64,000 nt of DNA from an uncultured Myxococcales bacterium (lineage in GTDB: Bacteria; Myxococcota_A; UBA9042; DTJE01): positions 1-64,000 of the forward strand of contig CAINDP010000179.1 in NCBI GenBank assembly GCA_903847405.1. The letters run 5' to 3'. Position numbers and translations under genes: made by a program. Shown in pieces: positions 17,043 through 26,094 of the stretch. The notes under the pieces were generated by a model. The model made no database searches. It was not told the origin of the DNA and saw nothing but the letters and a program-made list of their open reading frames with translations. How positions within the stretch are numbered: the stretch's first letter is position 1; each line of letters starts with the position of its first letter.

Positions 17043-18115
17043 GTTCTCGATGACGGGGGCGTGGTCGGGGCAAAGGACACGAACGAGGCTCGCGCCCGAA
17101 TCCAGGACATGACCCGGGGGTGCGACCCGCCGGTCAGGGTGTCCATCAGTGCCGTCGGCGGCGTCATCGTCATCACTGTGCGCGAATCCGACAGCAAGCC
17201 CGTGCAATGCCGCGAGGGGTTCTTCTGGCGGCAGGGCGCGGTCACACAGAAGTTGTCGCGTGATGAGATTCGCGACCTGTTTCGCAGCGAGGGGGTGATT
17301 CGATTCGACCTTGCCCCCTGCAGGCGCGGGGCGACGACAAGGTCCATGTGCTGGATCGGAAGGACTTCGCGGGGGGCATCGTTGCGGACATCGACGACGT
17401 GATGCTTTTCATCGACCGGAACACGCGTACCGGTTGGCGCATCCTCGGCCTCCAACGTACCGACGTGCCTGAGTACCCGACCGACGGCCTGCGCGAGGCC
17501 GTCACGAACGCCGTCATGCACAGGGACTGGTGGGAAGTTGGAGCCAACGTCTTTGTCGAGGTCTTCCCGAGCCGGATAGAGGTCAGCAATCCTGGGGGCT
17601 TGCCAAGGGGCCTGACGCGCGAGGAGCTGGGTACTCGCAGCGTACGTCGGAACCCGTTGATTGCGGACCTTCTGAACCGCATCAACTATGTGGAGAAGGC
17701 TGGCACCGGCATCGGTCGGATGATGGAGGCTGCGAGGAGGCACGGTTGCGCCGAACCGCGGTTCGTGTCCAACGGGTTCTTCACCACGACATTCTGGCCC
17801 TTGAGGGACATAGGCGACGTTCGCTTCCCTTCAAGACAGCAGTTCGGGTTGCTCGAACGGCCCAAGTCGGGCCCAAGTCGGGACCAAGTTCAAGTGCTGG
17901 AGTTTTGTAGTGAACCGCGAGCGCTGGTCGAGATCATGGGCCTCTTCGATCGTACGAACCGGACCAGGTTCCGGGACCAGATGATCAGGCCACTCCTGGA
18001 GGTCGAGTGGTTGGAACTCACGGTTCCGGACAGGCCTCGCAGCTCGATGCAGCGATACCGCACGACGGACGAGGGGCGCGAAAGGCTGGCGGGCGGGTTG
18101 GGGGAGCGCAAGTGA
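17043..18115 (+). pseudogene. decayed AlbA_2/Schlafen-type ATP-binding regulator gene
   Basis: Two frames encode parts of one protein. The first (17043-17330) gives the end of an AlbA_2 putative DNA-binding domain (DDGGVVGAKDT then VIVITVRESDSKP and FFWRQGAVTQKLSRDEIRDL). The second (17330-18115) gives the HATPase-like domain (GLREAVTNAVMHRDW, RIEVSNPGGLPRGL, KAGTGIGRMMEAA) and a winged-helix tail. The N-terminal 30-40 residues are missing because the RAYT stop lies just upstream. About 90 residues that normally separate the two parts are also absent at the frame shift near 17310-17335. The base composition is lower in GC than neighbours, pointing to transfer. It could still make the C-terminal fragment from GTG 17348. 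Confidence 0.75.
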
Positions 18116-18221
18116 ACATGGCGGCGACGGCGAAGGGCACGATCCAGTTGGTTCAGGCGATGCCCGCAGCCGTCGGGCTGGCGCTGGTGGTGATCCCTTC
18201 GAGGCCATGCGGGGCTCGGCG

Positions 18222-18725
18222 TCAGTGCAGGACCCAGTCGGTCTCGAACATGCGGTAGTCGGCGGCCGACATGCCCACCGCGGCGTACACGGCCTGCGCC
18301 GCGCGGTTTTCGGTCGCCACGTACAGCCGCAGGCCCACGACGTTTCCGCGGTCCCGGGCCAGGCGCTCGACCTCGCGGTGCAGGCGGCGGTACACGCCAC
18401 GCCCGCGGGCCTCGGGCCGCACGTACACGCTCTGGATCCACCAGAACCAGCCGTTGCGCCAGTCGCTCCATTCCGTCGTGATCAGCAGTTGGCCCAGCGG
18501 CGCGCCGTCGCCGTCCTCCACCACGAGGTACCTGCCCCGCGCCGGATCCCGCAGCACCGCGTCCGTCCCGGTCCGCAGCAGGTCCGCGTCCAGGTCCCGG
18601 CCCTCGGTCTCGCGCGCCATCGCCCGGTTGAAGGCGACCAGCGTGTCGAGGTCGGCCGGCGTCGCATCCCGCACGCGCTCCTCGCCGGGCGTTCCGGGGG
18701 CCGTTCCGTTTCCTTCGTGCCGCAC
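18222..18725 (-). CDS. GNAT-family N-acetyltransferase
   Basis: The protein has 167 residues. The fold is recognised from the N-terminal VRDATPADLDTLVAFNRAMA helix, strand segment LGQLLITTEWSDW, SVYVRPEARGRGVYRRL (acetyl-CoA pyrophosphate loop RGRGVY) and LYVATENRAAQAVYAAVGM. GNAT proteins transfer an acetyl group to small molecules or proteins; the substrate is unknown. The start is GTG 18725 with GGAGG six bases upstream. It ends 106 bases from the decayed gene on the other strand; that gap contains nothing I can identify. Confidence 0.85.
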   Translation of the reverse strand: MRHEGNGTAPGTPGEERVRDATPADLDTLVAFNRAMARETEGRDLDADLLRTGTDAVLRDPARGRYLVVEDGDGAPLGQLLITTEWSDWRNGWFWWIQSVYVRPEARGRGVYRRLHREVERLARDRGNVVGLRLYVATENRAAQAVYAAVGMSAADYRMFETDWVLH

Positions 18726-18741
18726 GACGACCTCCAGGTGT

Positions 18742-19578
18742 TCAGAAGTGCTCGGCCAGACGGGGTCTCAACGCGCGGGCGCGGTTCACCGCGGCGCGGT
18801 ACTCCAGGCCGGCGTCGGGGGCGCCGTCCAGGGGGGCGGCCAGCGCAGCGTCCACGTCCGCCGCCCAGGCCGTCCGGTCCCCCGCGGGCTTCCAGACGTT
18901 TTCGGCCCGGCACAGCGGGTTTTCCGGGTAGTTCGGGTACAGCCGCATCGCGTCCTCGGCATGGCGGCGCGCCTCGTCGTCGTCGCCGCCCATGATTCGC
19001 GGCGCGGCGTGCAGGTATTCTGCCAGAACGCGGTGGGGCCCCGCGAAGAAGTAGGTGTCGTCCAGCCGCAGGCTGCACTCGACCAGGCGTCGGAACCGCT
19101 TCGCCGCGCCCGGTTGCCGCAGCAGCGATGCGTCGCGGATCGTCGGCCCGTAGCACAGCGCCGTCCAGTACAGGATGCCCACGGCAGCCCGGGGAATGCG
19201 GTCCCGCACCTCGTCGAGATCCTCCAGGCTTTCCAGGGCCAGCGGACCGACCGGGTCGCCGAAGCGCTGGAGCCCCCGAAGCCCGTCCTCGACGCAGCGA
19301 TGGTACTCGCCCTTCTGCTCGGCGGAACCGGCGGACAGCCGCTGCTGGGCCCGGAAGAACCGCATCCTCAGCAGGCGCTCGAAGACCGTGACGTCCGCCC
19401 CGTCCCCGCGCGCCGCCGCCTCGTGCAGGACGATTGCCCGCTCCAGCCCGCCGGCCTCGGCACGGCGCGCCCACGCCTGGTCCAGGGCGGGATCCGCGCG
19501 GCCGGTCGCGGGAACCAGGAGGGCCAGCAGAGGCCCGATCAGCAGTGCGGCTTTCGTCGTGAGGGACCGGGTCTGCAT
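18742..19578 (-). CDS. TatT-like (TRAP-associated) periplasmic helical-repeat protein
   Basis: The protein has 278 residues with a signal peptide ending ATGRA before DPALD. The middle and end (YFFAGPHRVLAEYLHAAPRIMGGDDDEARRHAEDAMRLYPNYPENPL) resemble the TatT family, whose members carry a cryptic TPR-like fold and partner TRAP-type transporters. No TRAP transporter genes are nearby, so the role is open. The 16-base gap to the GNAT start suggests co-transcription. A weak GGAG site precedes ATG 19578. Confidence 0.6.
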   Translation of the reverse strand: MQTRSLTTKAALLIGPLLALLVPATGRADPALDQAWARRAEAGGLERAIVLHEAAARGDGADVTVFERLLRMRFFRAQQRLSAGSAEQKGEYHRCVEDGLRGLQRFGDPVGPLALESLEDLDEVRDRIPRAAVGILYWTALCYGPTIRDASLLRQPGAAKRFRRLVECSLRLDDTYFFAGPHRVLAEYLHAAPRIMGGDDDEARRHAEDAMRLYPNYPENPLCRAENVWKPAGDRTAWAADVDAALAAPLDGAPDAGLEYRAAVNRARALRPRLAEHF

Positions 19579-19685
19579 GGAGTCGGCTCCGCCTGGACCC
19601 GGAATCCTACAGAACGGCGCGGCGGGTTTCGACCGGTGTCCGGAATCCCGCGAGGGATGTGGGTGGCAAGGGGAGGACCTTTCCC

Positions 19686-21260
19686 TCAGAACCCGGTGAT
19701 CAGGGGTTCCGGAGCCGGTTCGTCGATCCGTCCGACCCGGTTGCGCCCCGACTGCTTGGCACGGTAGAGCCCCCGATCGGCGGCGTCCAGCAGCGCCGCC
19801 AGTTCCGCGGGTTCCGCCGGATCCGCGGAGGCCACGCCGATGCTGACCGTGACCTGGATGACGCTGCCGTCCGACGTGGTCACCCGCTGGGCCTCGATCC
19901 GCTGGCGCAGGCGTTCCGCGGCGACCCGGGCGCCCATGGGCCCGGTTTCGGGCAGCAGGACGGCGAATTCCTCCCCTCCCAGGCGGCCCAGCGCGTCGCT
20001 GCCGCGGATCACTTCGCGGCAGGAATCCGCAACCGCCATCAGCACGCGGTCGCCGGCGTCGTGTCCGAACGTGTCGTTGACGCTCTTGAAGTGGTCCAGG
20101 TCCATCATCAGCAGGGACAGCGAGTGTCCGTGGCGACGGGACCGGCTGATCTCGATTTCCAGGACCTCCTGGAAGCGACGCCGGCTGAGCGTTCCGGTCA
20201 GCAGGTCGGTGTGGGCCTGGGTCCGCAGTTCGCCCAGCACCGAGGCCATCGCCGTCACGTCGACCAGGGTCAGGATACGGACCGCGTGGCTTCCGCCCGG
20301 GGCGTTGATGGAGGAAACGTTTCCGCGGAAGACGCGGCTTTCCTGGGGGCCCGGCAGTTCCAGGTCGACCTCCCCATCGTCGGGGCCTGTCATCCCGTCC
20401 ACCACGACCCGCGGCAGACCGCTGTCGGCCAGCGGCCGTCCCAGGATCCGGGCGGATAGCACCGGGAACACGCGTCGGGCCGCGGGGTTGAAGTCCAGCA
20501 CACGGCCCAGGTGGTCGACGACCAGGACCGCGTCCCGCATGCCTTCGAAGACCCGATCGCGGGCGACCGGCACGAGGTCCAGCATCCCCAGGTGGAACAT
20601 GCCCCAGGCGAAGAGGGGCGTTGCGACGGCCAGCGACAGGGCCGTGAGGTCCAGGCCCCAGGGCACCGAGCCGGACACGTACAGCAGCAGGCCGGCCCAC
20701 GGCAGGACCGAGCCCGCGGCGAGGAGGGCGTACCGCGCGCGCCAGGGCGCGGGGACCCGGCGCATCGCCATGGCCAGCCGGACGTTGCCGAACAACAGGA
20801 CCGCGTTGGAGTAGAGGACGGGGAACCAGTACGCGGTGCCCCGGTCGAAGTCCAGCACCGGGAAAGGAGCATCCGGGCGCAGTCGGGGCGCGACGTGTCC
20901 CTGCCCGTGCAGCGAATCGGTCAGGACCAGGACGAGGCTGATGGTGGACATGCCCAGCAAGATGAGGACCCCCGTCCGGGGGATCCGTCCGCCGACGACC
21001 TGGACCGAGTAGATCGCCCAGAAGGCGGGCAGGAAGGCGATTCCGAAGTGCTCGACGTGGTTCCAGAAGAGGATGCGCTCGAGGTCCATCGAACCCAGTT
21101 CCATGGCGTAGCCGGCCGAATACAGGGCCGAGGCGAGAGTCAGGGCCGCGAACGCCCGGGCCCCCGAAACGTCGCGCCGCCGCAGGGCCACGGCGGCCAG
21201 GCCCAGTTGCAGGGCGGCTGCGGCGAACATGGCCAGGCTGTAGGGCAGGGATTCGGGCAT
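19686..21260 (-). CDS. membrane diguanylate cyclase (7TM-PAS-GGDEF)
   Basis: The protein has 524 residues. The N-terminal 220 residues form about seven membrane helices with the segment ILFWNHVEHFGIAFLPAFW, typical of the histidine-kinase N-terminal 7TM sensor domain. A PAS-like region follows (FEGMRDAVLVVDHLGRVLDFN, about 230-330). The C-terminal GGDEF domain starts AHTDLLTGTLSRRRF, has the active-site motif GGEEF and an RGSD allosteric I-site five residues before it. The protein should make cyclic di-GMP and be product-inhibited. GAGG precedes ATG 21260 by six bases. No c-di-GMP effector is encoded nearby. Confidence 0.9.
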   Translation of the reverse strand: MPESLPYSLAMFAAAALQLGLAAVALRRRDVSGARAFAALTLASALYSAGYAMELGSMDLERILFWNHVEHFGIAFLPAFWAIYSVQVVGGRIPRTGVLILLGMSTISLVLVLTDSLHGQGHVAPRLRPDAPFPVLDFDRGTAYWFPVLYSNAVLLFGNVRLAMAMRRVPAPWRARYALLAAGSVLPWAGLLLYVSGSVPWGLDLTALSLAVATPLFAWGMFHLGMLDLVPVARDRVFEGMRDAVLVVDHLGRVLDFNPAARRVFPVLSARILGRPLADSGLPRVVVDGMTGPDDGEVDLELPGPQESRVFRGNVSSINAPGGSHAVRILTLVDVTAMASVLGELRTQAHTDLLTGTLSRRRFQEVLEIEISRSRRHGHSLSLLMMDLDHFKSVNDTFGHDAGDRVLMAVADSCREVIRGSDALGRLGGEEFAVLLPETGPMGARVAAERLRQRIEAQRVTTSDGSVIQVTVSIGVASADPAEPAELAALLDAADRGLYRAKQSGRNRVGRIDEPAPEPLITGF

Positions 21261-21343
21261 GGGAGCCTCTTCTGCTGCACGCGATTGTCAGGCAAACGTC
21301 CAGCCTTGCACAGTTTTCTGGCAGGCACGTCGGTCCGGGGAAG

Positions 21344-23266
21344 TCATCGGCCCGCCGGTTCGGGCACCACGACCTGGCCCTGTTCGCCCGCGAGGGCCGT
21401 GCCCAGGAAGGTCGCGGCCTGGCGGCGGGCGGCGTCCGAGGCGTCCGGGTTGGAGTCGTTCTTCAGCAGGAAGCCGTGGGCGGCGTCGGCGAAGTAGTGC
21501 AGGCCGTCCACGGAGGCCGGGGCGCTGACGTGCGGAAGGCCGGGAACGTCGAGCACGCAAGGGCAGACCTGCGTCAGGTCCAGTGCGCGGGCCAGGGCAT
21601 CGGTGGTGGCATTCGGCACCGTGTCGTCGCCCACAGCGGCCTGGAGCAGGACGCTGCGGTTCGCGGACGGGGCCTGCATCAGCGCGGCGAACGCCAGCGG
21701 ATCCGCCGGTTCCAGGAGGGGCTGGACCAGGGCCTCCAGGGACTGGAGGATCAGCACCTGCTCCGGCGCGATGAACTCCTTCGCGTAGGACAGCAGCACG
21801 CCCGCCAGGCCCCCGCCGGCGACGTTCAGCACCGCGCCGCGGACCGCGGGTTCGGCCGCGCACGTCACGCCGCCCAGGATCCCGCCCATGGACTCGCCGA
21901 TGAACCCGATGCCCCGGGACACGTCCAGGTTCGGGGTCGTCATCTGCTGCAGGACGCGGAAGAACACCAGCAGGTCCACCTGGCTCTGGAGGTAGCTGCC
22001 CCGCAACGTCGGGACGTCGATGGTGTCGAAGTTGCCCAGTCCCGCCAGTGCCCCATGCCCGACGGCGTCGATGGCCGCCAGCGCGATCCCTGCCTCGCCG
22101 AAGCGCTGTGCGAGGTACGCCAGGCGCTCCTTGGAGCCGTTCTTGCCGTGGGCCAGCACCACCACCGGCCAGGGGCCGGGCACCGCATCCGACGGCAGCA
22201 GCAACAGGAAGGGAATCCGCAGGGTGCCCTGGACCGCGAAGGGTTCCCCGGCGGCGCGAGGCATGTCCCCCGCCAGGTCCCGCAGGTCCGGCGCGTCGAA
22301 GGCGCCCCGGATCACGACCGAGGACGCCGGGAAGGCGGTGACCGTGTCGGGCCAGATGGCCAGGGTCGCCGGGGGGACCGGCGCGTCCACCTGGAGGTTC
22401 AGGGAGGTGGCTTCCCGGTTGCCCAGCCACTCCCGGGTTTCCGCGAGGGCTTCGGTCACGGCCGAGGTGGTGAACACCGCGGCGGTCGCGATGTCGGACG
22501 GGCACAGGGGGGAGGGCGCGACCCGCAGGCAATCCAGTTCGGCCGGCGCCGCGAATCCCGCGTCGGGGACGACCGCCGCACCCAGCGCGTCGCGCAGCCC
22601 CCGGGTGACCACCAGGGCGTACCGGGCCCCGGGCACCAGGGGCCGCGCGGACCGCGCCACCAGGAGGGTGATGTCCTCGCCGGGGCCCTGGCCGTCGGCG
22701 AGCGTCACGGTGAGGGGAACCCGCACGTTGCAGGAACCGTCCGGGTCCAGGCGCACCAGGAAGATCGGCGCGTCGGGCTCCAGGGACCGCGCCGAATCCC
22801 CGGTTGCCGCAAGGGGGTCCAGGGGGCCCGAAAACGGGACCAGGAGGGGCCCGATGGACGAAAAACCGTCCAGTCGCGCCAGCAGCGCGGACATGTCGGC
22901 GGCGGGCATCATGAACTCCAGCGCGCCGTCCATCAGCAGGTTGTCGCCGGCCGCCAGGCGGACCCGGAGTCCCGTCGCCGAACCCGGGGTGGCGACGGTG
23001 AAACGGTCGGAGGGGAAGGGAAACACGGGGTCCGGGACGGTGCGGTTCAGGGCGACGACACCCGACGATGACGGCGCCGCGTCGTAGCGGCACGCGGCGA
23101 CCGAATCGTCCGGGGAAACGGCGTCGGTCGGGGACTCCGTGTCGTCCGCGGCATCGACCCCGGCCGTGTCCGGCGCGGCATCGGACCCCGTGGCGCCCGC
23201 TCCGCACGCCGCCAGTGCCAGGCCCACCAGGGCCGGGAGGATCATCCGCAATCGCAGGGTCGTCAT
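21344..23266 (-). CDS. alpha/beta-hydrolase lipoprotein (bacterial lipase-like)
   Basis: The protein has 640 residues. The lipobox LALAAC (about residue 21) is followed by an Asp/Ala/Thr-rich linker to about residue 58. The next 300 residues (start NRTVPDPVFPFPSDRF) resemble the N-terminal domain of virulence-factor-type lipases. The hydrolase domain shows VVVLAHGKNGSKE (oxyanion segment), FIGESMGG (nucleophile serine in GESMG) and a late DAAHGFLLK that supplies the likely catalytic histidine. It should be a surface or periplasmic esterase; the substrate is unknown. GAGG lies seven bases before ATG 23266. Confidence 0.78.
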   Translation of the reverse strand: MTTLRLRMILPALVGLALAACGAGATGSDAAPDTAGVDAADDTESPTDAVSPDDSVAACRYDAAPSSSGVVALNRTVPDPVFPFPSDRFTVATPGSATGLRVRLAAGDNLLMDGALEFMMPAADMSALLARLDGFSSIGPLLVPFSGPLDPLAATGDSARSLEPDAPIFLVRLDPDGSCNVRVPLTVTLADGQGPGEDITLLVARSARPLVPGARYALVVTRGLRDALGAAVVPDAGFAAPAELDCLRVAPSPLCPSDIATAAVFTTSAVTEALAETREWLGNREATSLNLQVDAPVPPATLAIWPDTVTAFPASSVVIRGAFDAPDLRDLAGDMPRAAGEPFAVQGTLRIPFLLLLPSDAVPGPWPVVVLAHGKNGSKERLAYLAQRFGEAGIALAAIDAVGHGALAGLGNFDTIDVPTLRGSYLQSQVDLLVFFRVLQQMTTPNLDVSRGIGFIGESMGGILGGVTCAAEPAVRGAVLNVAGGGLAGVLLSYAKEFIAPEQVLILQSLEALVQPLLEPADPLAFAALMQAPSANRSVLLQAAVGDDTVPNATTDALARALDLTQVCPCVLDVPGLPHVSAPASVDGLHYFADAAHGFLLKNDSNPDASDAARRQAATFLGTALAGEQGQVVVPEPAGR

Positions 23267-23371
23267 CGTCAGGCCTCGGGCGCGGGGAGTTCGGCACCGC
23301 CTTCCAGCGGCGGGCCAAGTATCGATAGGGCGAATCCGGCCGTCAAGCCGGGCCCGGGAGGCATCAAGCGA

Positions 23372-23893
23372 TCAGGTTTCGATGGACACGGTGGACACGC
23401 CCACCAGGTCGCCTTCGTCGCTGGTGCCCACGAAGAACACGTCGATGTCCGGCGACAGGCCCTGGAACGGATCCCGGGGGCCGATGCGGAAGACCTGCGC
23501 TCCGTGGACCTCGTCGATCAGCAGGTCGCGCAGGGCCTGCAGGCGTCGCGCGGTTTCGTGTTCCTCGCCGGTCCACCACTCCCGGGGCTCGATCCGCGGC
23601 TGGAGGACGTCGTCCACCGTGGTGACCTCGACCGCGCGATCGGCCAGCGCCAGGTTGCCCGGCCGCTGCCCGTAGACGGGGGCGATCCGGTCCTGGATGG
23701 TGTCCCGCGTTGGCGGTGCGGGAGCATCGCCCGGGATCACGAACACCACGAAGGGGAAATCGCTTTCGCTGGTCCACAGGACGCCTTCGACGGCCTCGGT
23801 CAGCAGGGTACGGAGGCGTTCGCTGTCGGGCTCGGGATGGCAACCGGCCGCCAGCAGCAACGCCGTCGCGACGGGCACCAGGGATCGGCGCAT
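23372..23893 (-). CDS. NuiA-type nuclease inhibitor lipoprotein
   Basis: The protein has 173 residues. A signal peptide with lipobox LLAAGC (Cys18) is followed by a domain with TSESDFPFVVF (41-51) and a C-terminal segment GLSPDIDVFFVGTSDEGDLVGV. These match the NuiA family, known from the Anabaena inhibitor of the sugar-non-specific nuclease NucA. The gene follows a NucA-type nuclease gene by 78 bases on the same strand, which strongly supports the assignment. The lipid anchor is notable: the inhibitor would sit on a membrane rather than in the cytosol as for Anabaena NuiA. Confidence 0.75.
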   Translation of the reverse strand: MRRSLVPVATALLLAAGCHPEPDSERLRTLLTEAVEGVLWTSESDFPFVVFVIPGDAPAPPTRDTIQDRIAPVYGQRPGNLALADRAVEVTTVDDVLQPRIEPREWWTGEEHETARRLQALRDLLIDEVHGAQVFRIGPRDPFQGLSPDIDVFFVGTSDEGDLVGVSTVSIET

Positions 23894-23971
23894 GGCATCA
23901 CCTCGTCGGGGCTCGAGGGGATATCGAAGCGACGGCGGATTCGTGCCGGTGCGATGAGGAGCGGTCGGGGT

Positions 23972-24838
23972 TCAGTGCGGACCGTGCCCCGATTTTCCCA
24001 GGGTCAGCCCAACGTTCCACTCGGCGGCCGGCGGCGCCGCCTCGACGGCATTCTCGACGGCGTCCGGCAGTTCCGAAAAGAAGTCCAGCCCGGTCAGTGT
24101 TTCGATCTGGTTCGCGGTGGTGGTGAAATCCTTCAGCACCTGCTGTCCCTTCACGTCCTGGCTCATGACCACCGCCAGCAGGTTCACCTTCCCGTCGTGA
24201 TCCTCGGCGACGATCGTGTAGAAGGCGGCCGGGATCTGGGCAACGCCGTTCAGGCGCTGGGCGGCCGGGTCGTCGGCTTCACGGTCGAAAATCGGCCCCG
24301 TCACGACCCACAGGACGTCGTGCCGGCTGGACCAGGTCCCGGCGATCACCTGCTCCAGGTACTGCCAGGTCTGCTGGTTCAGGGGCGCCGCCTGCGGGCA
24401 CACGTTCGACATCAGGAAGGTTTCGACCTGCGCCTCCGGACCGTACCGCGTCGCCACCGCATGGTTCGGGGCCATGTGGCCGCGGTCGTACAGGCGGGGC
24501 GCGTGCTGGACATAGTCCTCGTGGCGCACCCTGGCGGTGGTGCGATCGTCGGCCCTGAACCTGCCGGGCCGCTTCGCGCTGGTCGGGTTTTCGACCCTGT
24601 GCAGGCGGTAGGCTGCCCACAGCGGATCCTTGCGGGCCTCCGAGTACCCGACGGCGTACCCCTCGTTGCACAGCAGCGTGAACTCGCTGGAGGACCGGGT
24701 CGCCTTCGGCAGGCCCTGGAACATGTGCTGCGGGCACGCGGCGGGGGCGGAGTTCGACCCGTGGCCTTCCTGGGATGCGACGACGACGGGGAAGAGCACG
24801 AGGGTCGCGACGGCAAGGAGACGGGCGAATCTGCGCAT
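23972..24838 (-). CDS. secreted DNA/RNA non-specific endonuclease (NucA type)
   Basis: The protein has 288 residues with a signal peptide (1-21). The beta-beta-alpha-metal nuclease signature is YDRGHMAPN (117-125) with catalytic His121, followed by SNVCPQAAPLNQQTWQYLE, which carries the Mg-ligand asparagine. Downstream strands WVVTGPIF and IPAAFYTIVAE are also typical. The family cleaves DNA and RNA without sequence preference. Export suggests nutrient (phosphate, nucleoside) recovery or competition. ATG 24838 has GAGG seven bases upstream. It lies 41 bases from the end of actF and is followed by the inhibitor gene. Confidence 0.9.
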   Translation of the reverse strand: MRRFARLLAVATLVLFPVVVASQEGHGSNSAPAACPQHMFQGLPKATRSSSEFTLLCNEGYAVGYSEARKDPLWAAYRLHRVENPTSAKRPGRFRADDRTTARVRHEDYVQHAPRLYDRGHMAPNHAVATRYGPEAQVETFLMSNVCPQAAPLNQQTWQYLEQVIAGTWSSRHDVLWVVTGPIFDREADDPAAQRLNGVAQIPAAFYTIVAEDHDGKVNLLAVVMSQDVKGQQVLKDFTTTANQIETLTGLDFFSELPDAVENAVEAAPPAAEWNVGLTLGKSGHGPH

Positions 24839-24879
24839 GGTCGGCCTCGCGGTTGGGGCCGATGGTACTGCACCGCAAC

Positions 24880-26094
24880 CTAGTGGTGGAACTCCAGGCA
24901 CTCCCGCAGTCCCGGGTCCTTGACGGGCACGGGCGCCCGGCGCTGCAGCGTGAACGCGAACACCAGGAAGAACGCGCCCAGGAAGCCCAGGGTGACCAGG
25001 GCCTCGACGGTCGGGGCGTGGGCGGGGACGGCTTCCTCGCCATGGCCCAGGGCGGGGGCGACCATCACGAACAGTTCGACGAACTGGGCCATCAGGACCC
25101 AGGCCCCGGCGGCCATCAGTTTCCAGGGGGTGCGCTTGGACATGCGGGGCACCAGGAACAGGAAGGGGACCACGAACTTCAGGACCGGCAGGACCAGGAT
25201 CCACGCCAGCCAGCCGTTGTCCATGCGGCGCAGGAAGTAGATGGTTTCCTCGGGGATGTTCGCGTACCAGATCAGCAGGAACTGGCAGAAGTAGATGTAG
25301 GCCCAGAAGCCCGTCGTCGCGAACAGCATGGTGCCGGCCGCGTGCAGGTGGTTTTCGTTCACCAGCCCGTTGTACGCGCCGCGCGCGACCAGCCCTGCCG
25401 CCACCAGGCAGACGAAGGCCATGCCCGTCTGGACCACGTCGGTGAACGTCAGCACCGCGAACATGGTGCTGAACCAGTGCGGCTCCAGGGACATCAGGTA
25501 CAGGAAGGACACCGCGCTGAACGTCAGGGCGAACAGGACGACGAACGCCGCGGACAGCGTGACGATGGCGCGGCTGTGGGACACCTTGCCGGTCGTATCC
25601 TGGCGCAGCGAATTCCCGACGATGGCGATCGAAAACCCCGTCCACACCAGGAACGCGACGGCCGAGATGCCATAGAAGACGCCCATGTTCAGGAACGCCT
25701 TCTTGTGCACCAGGAAGTGGTCGGCGGCGACCACGGCCTCGTCGGTCCACGAGTACAGCGAGTGCGAGCCCAGGCCCACCAGGATCGCCAGGATCGCCCC
25801 GGGGATGATCCAGGCGGCCATCGCTTCGGGAATGCGGCGCATGGACACGGCCCAGGTGCCCTTGGTCAGGGTGGTCATGGCGATCCAGAGGACCCCGAAG
25901 ACGCCCAGGCCCAGGGCGTAGAACGCACCCGCAAGATACGCGGACCAGGCGAGGCCCGCGTGGCCACCCAGCAGGGTCCACAGGAAGGTCGCCGCGCCGG
26001 CCGCGACGCACAGGCCTGCGACGATCAAGGTCCACACCGGGAAGCGGATCGGCGACGGCGCCGCAGGGACATGAGTGTCGTGTCCGTGGCTCAT
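24880..26094 (-). CDS. actF: alternative complex III subunit ActF (NrfD-like quinol-binding protein)
   Basis: The protein has 404 residues with about ten membrane helices. Segments such as WIIPGAILAILVGLGSHSLYSW, HKKAFLNMGVFYGISAVAF and FWAYIYFCQFLLIWYANIPEET are characteristic of ActF. In the known complex ActF and ActC are related NrfD-type subunits in the membrane; ActC binds quinol. It is the last gene of the cco-act train, and its ATG overlaps the stop of actE (ATGA), so translation is coupled. The family often has a seventh subunit, ActG, which is not encoded next in this window. Confidence 0.9.
   Translation of the reverse strand: MSHGHDTHVPAAPSPIRFPVWTLIVAGLCVAAGAATFLWTLLGGHAGLAWSAYLAGAFYALGLGVFGVLWIAMTTLTKGTWAVSMRRIPEAMAAWIIPGAILAILVGLGSHSLYSWTDEAVVAADHFLVHKKAFLNMGVFYGISAVAFLVWTGFSIAIVGNSLRQDTTGKVSHSRAIVTLSAAFVVLFALTFSAVSFLYLMSLEPHWFSTMFAVLTFTDVVQTGMAFVCLVAAGLVARGAYNGLVNENHLHAAGTMLFATTGFWAYIYFCQFLLIWYANIPEETIYFLRRMDNGWLAWILVLPVLKFVVPFLFLVPRMSKRTPWKLMAAGAWVLMAQFVELFVMVAPALGHGEEAVPAHAPTVEALVTLGFLGAFFLVFAFTLQRRAPVPVKDPGLRECLEFHH

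Noticed and set aside
18007-18258. Short plus-strand frame after the decayed ATPase gene
   Set aside because: It overlaps the pseudogene and the GNAT gene, has no motif and no good ribosome site; the 18116-18221 gap may be remnant DNA.
24839-24879. Search for an actG gene or terminator after actF
   Set aside because: The gap is only 41 bases before the nuclease gene, with neither a small membrane-protein frame nor a hairpin with U-tract.
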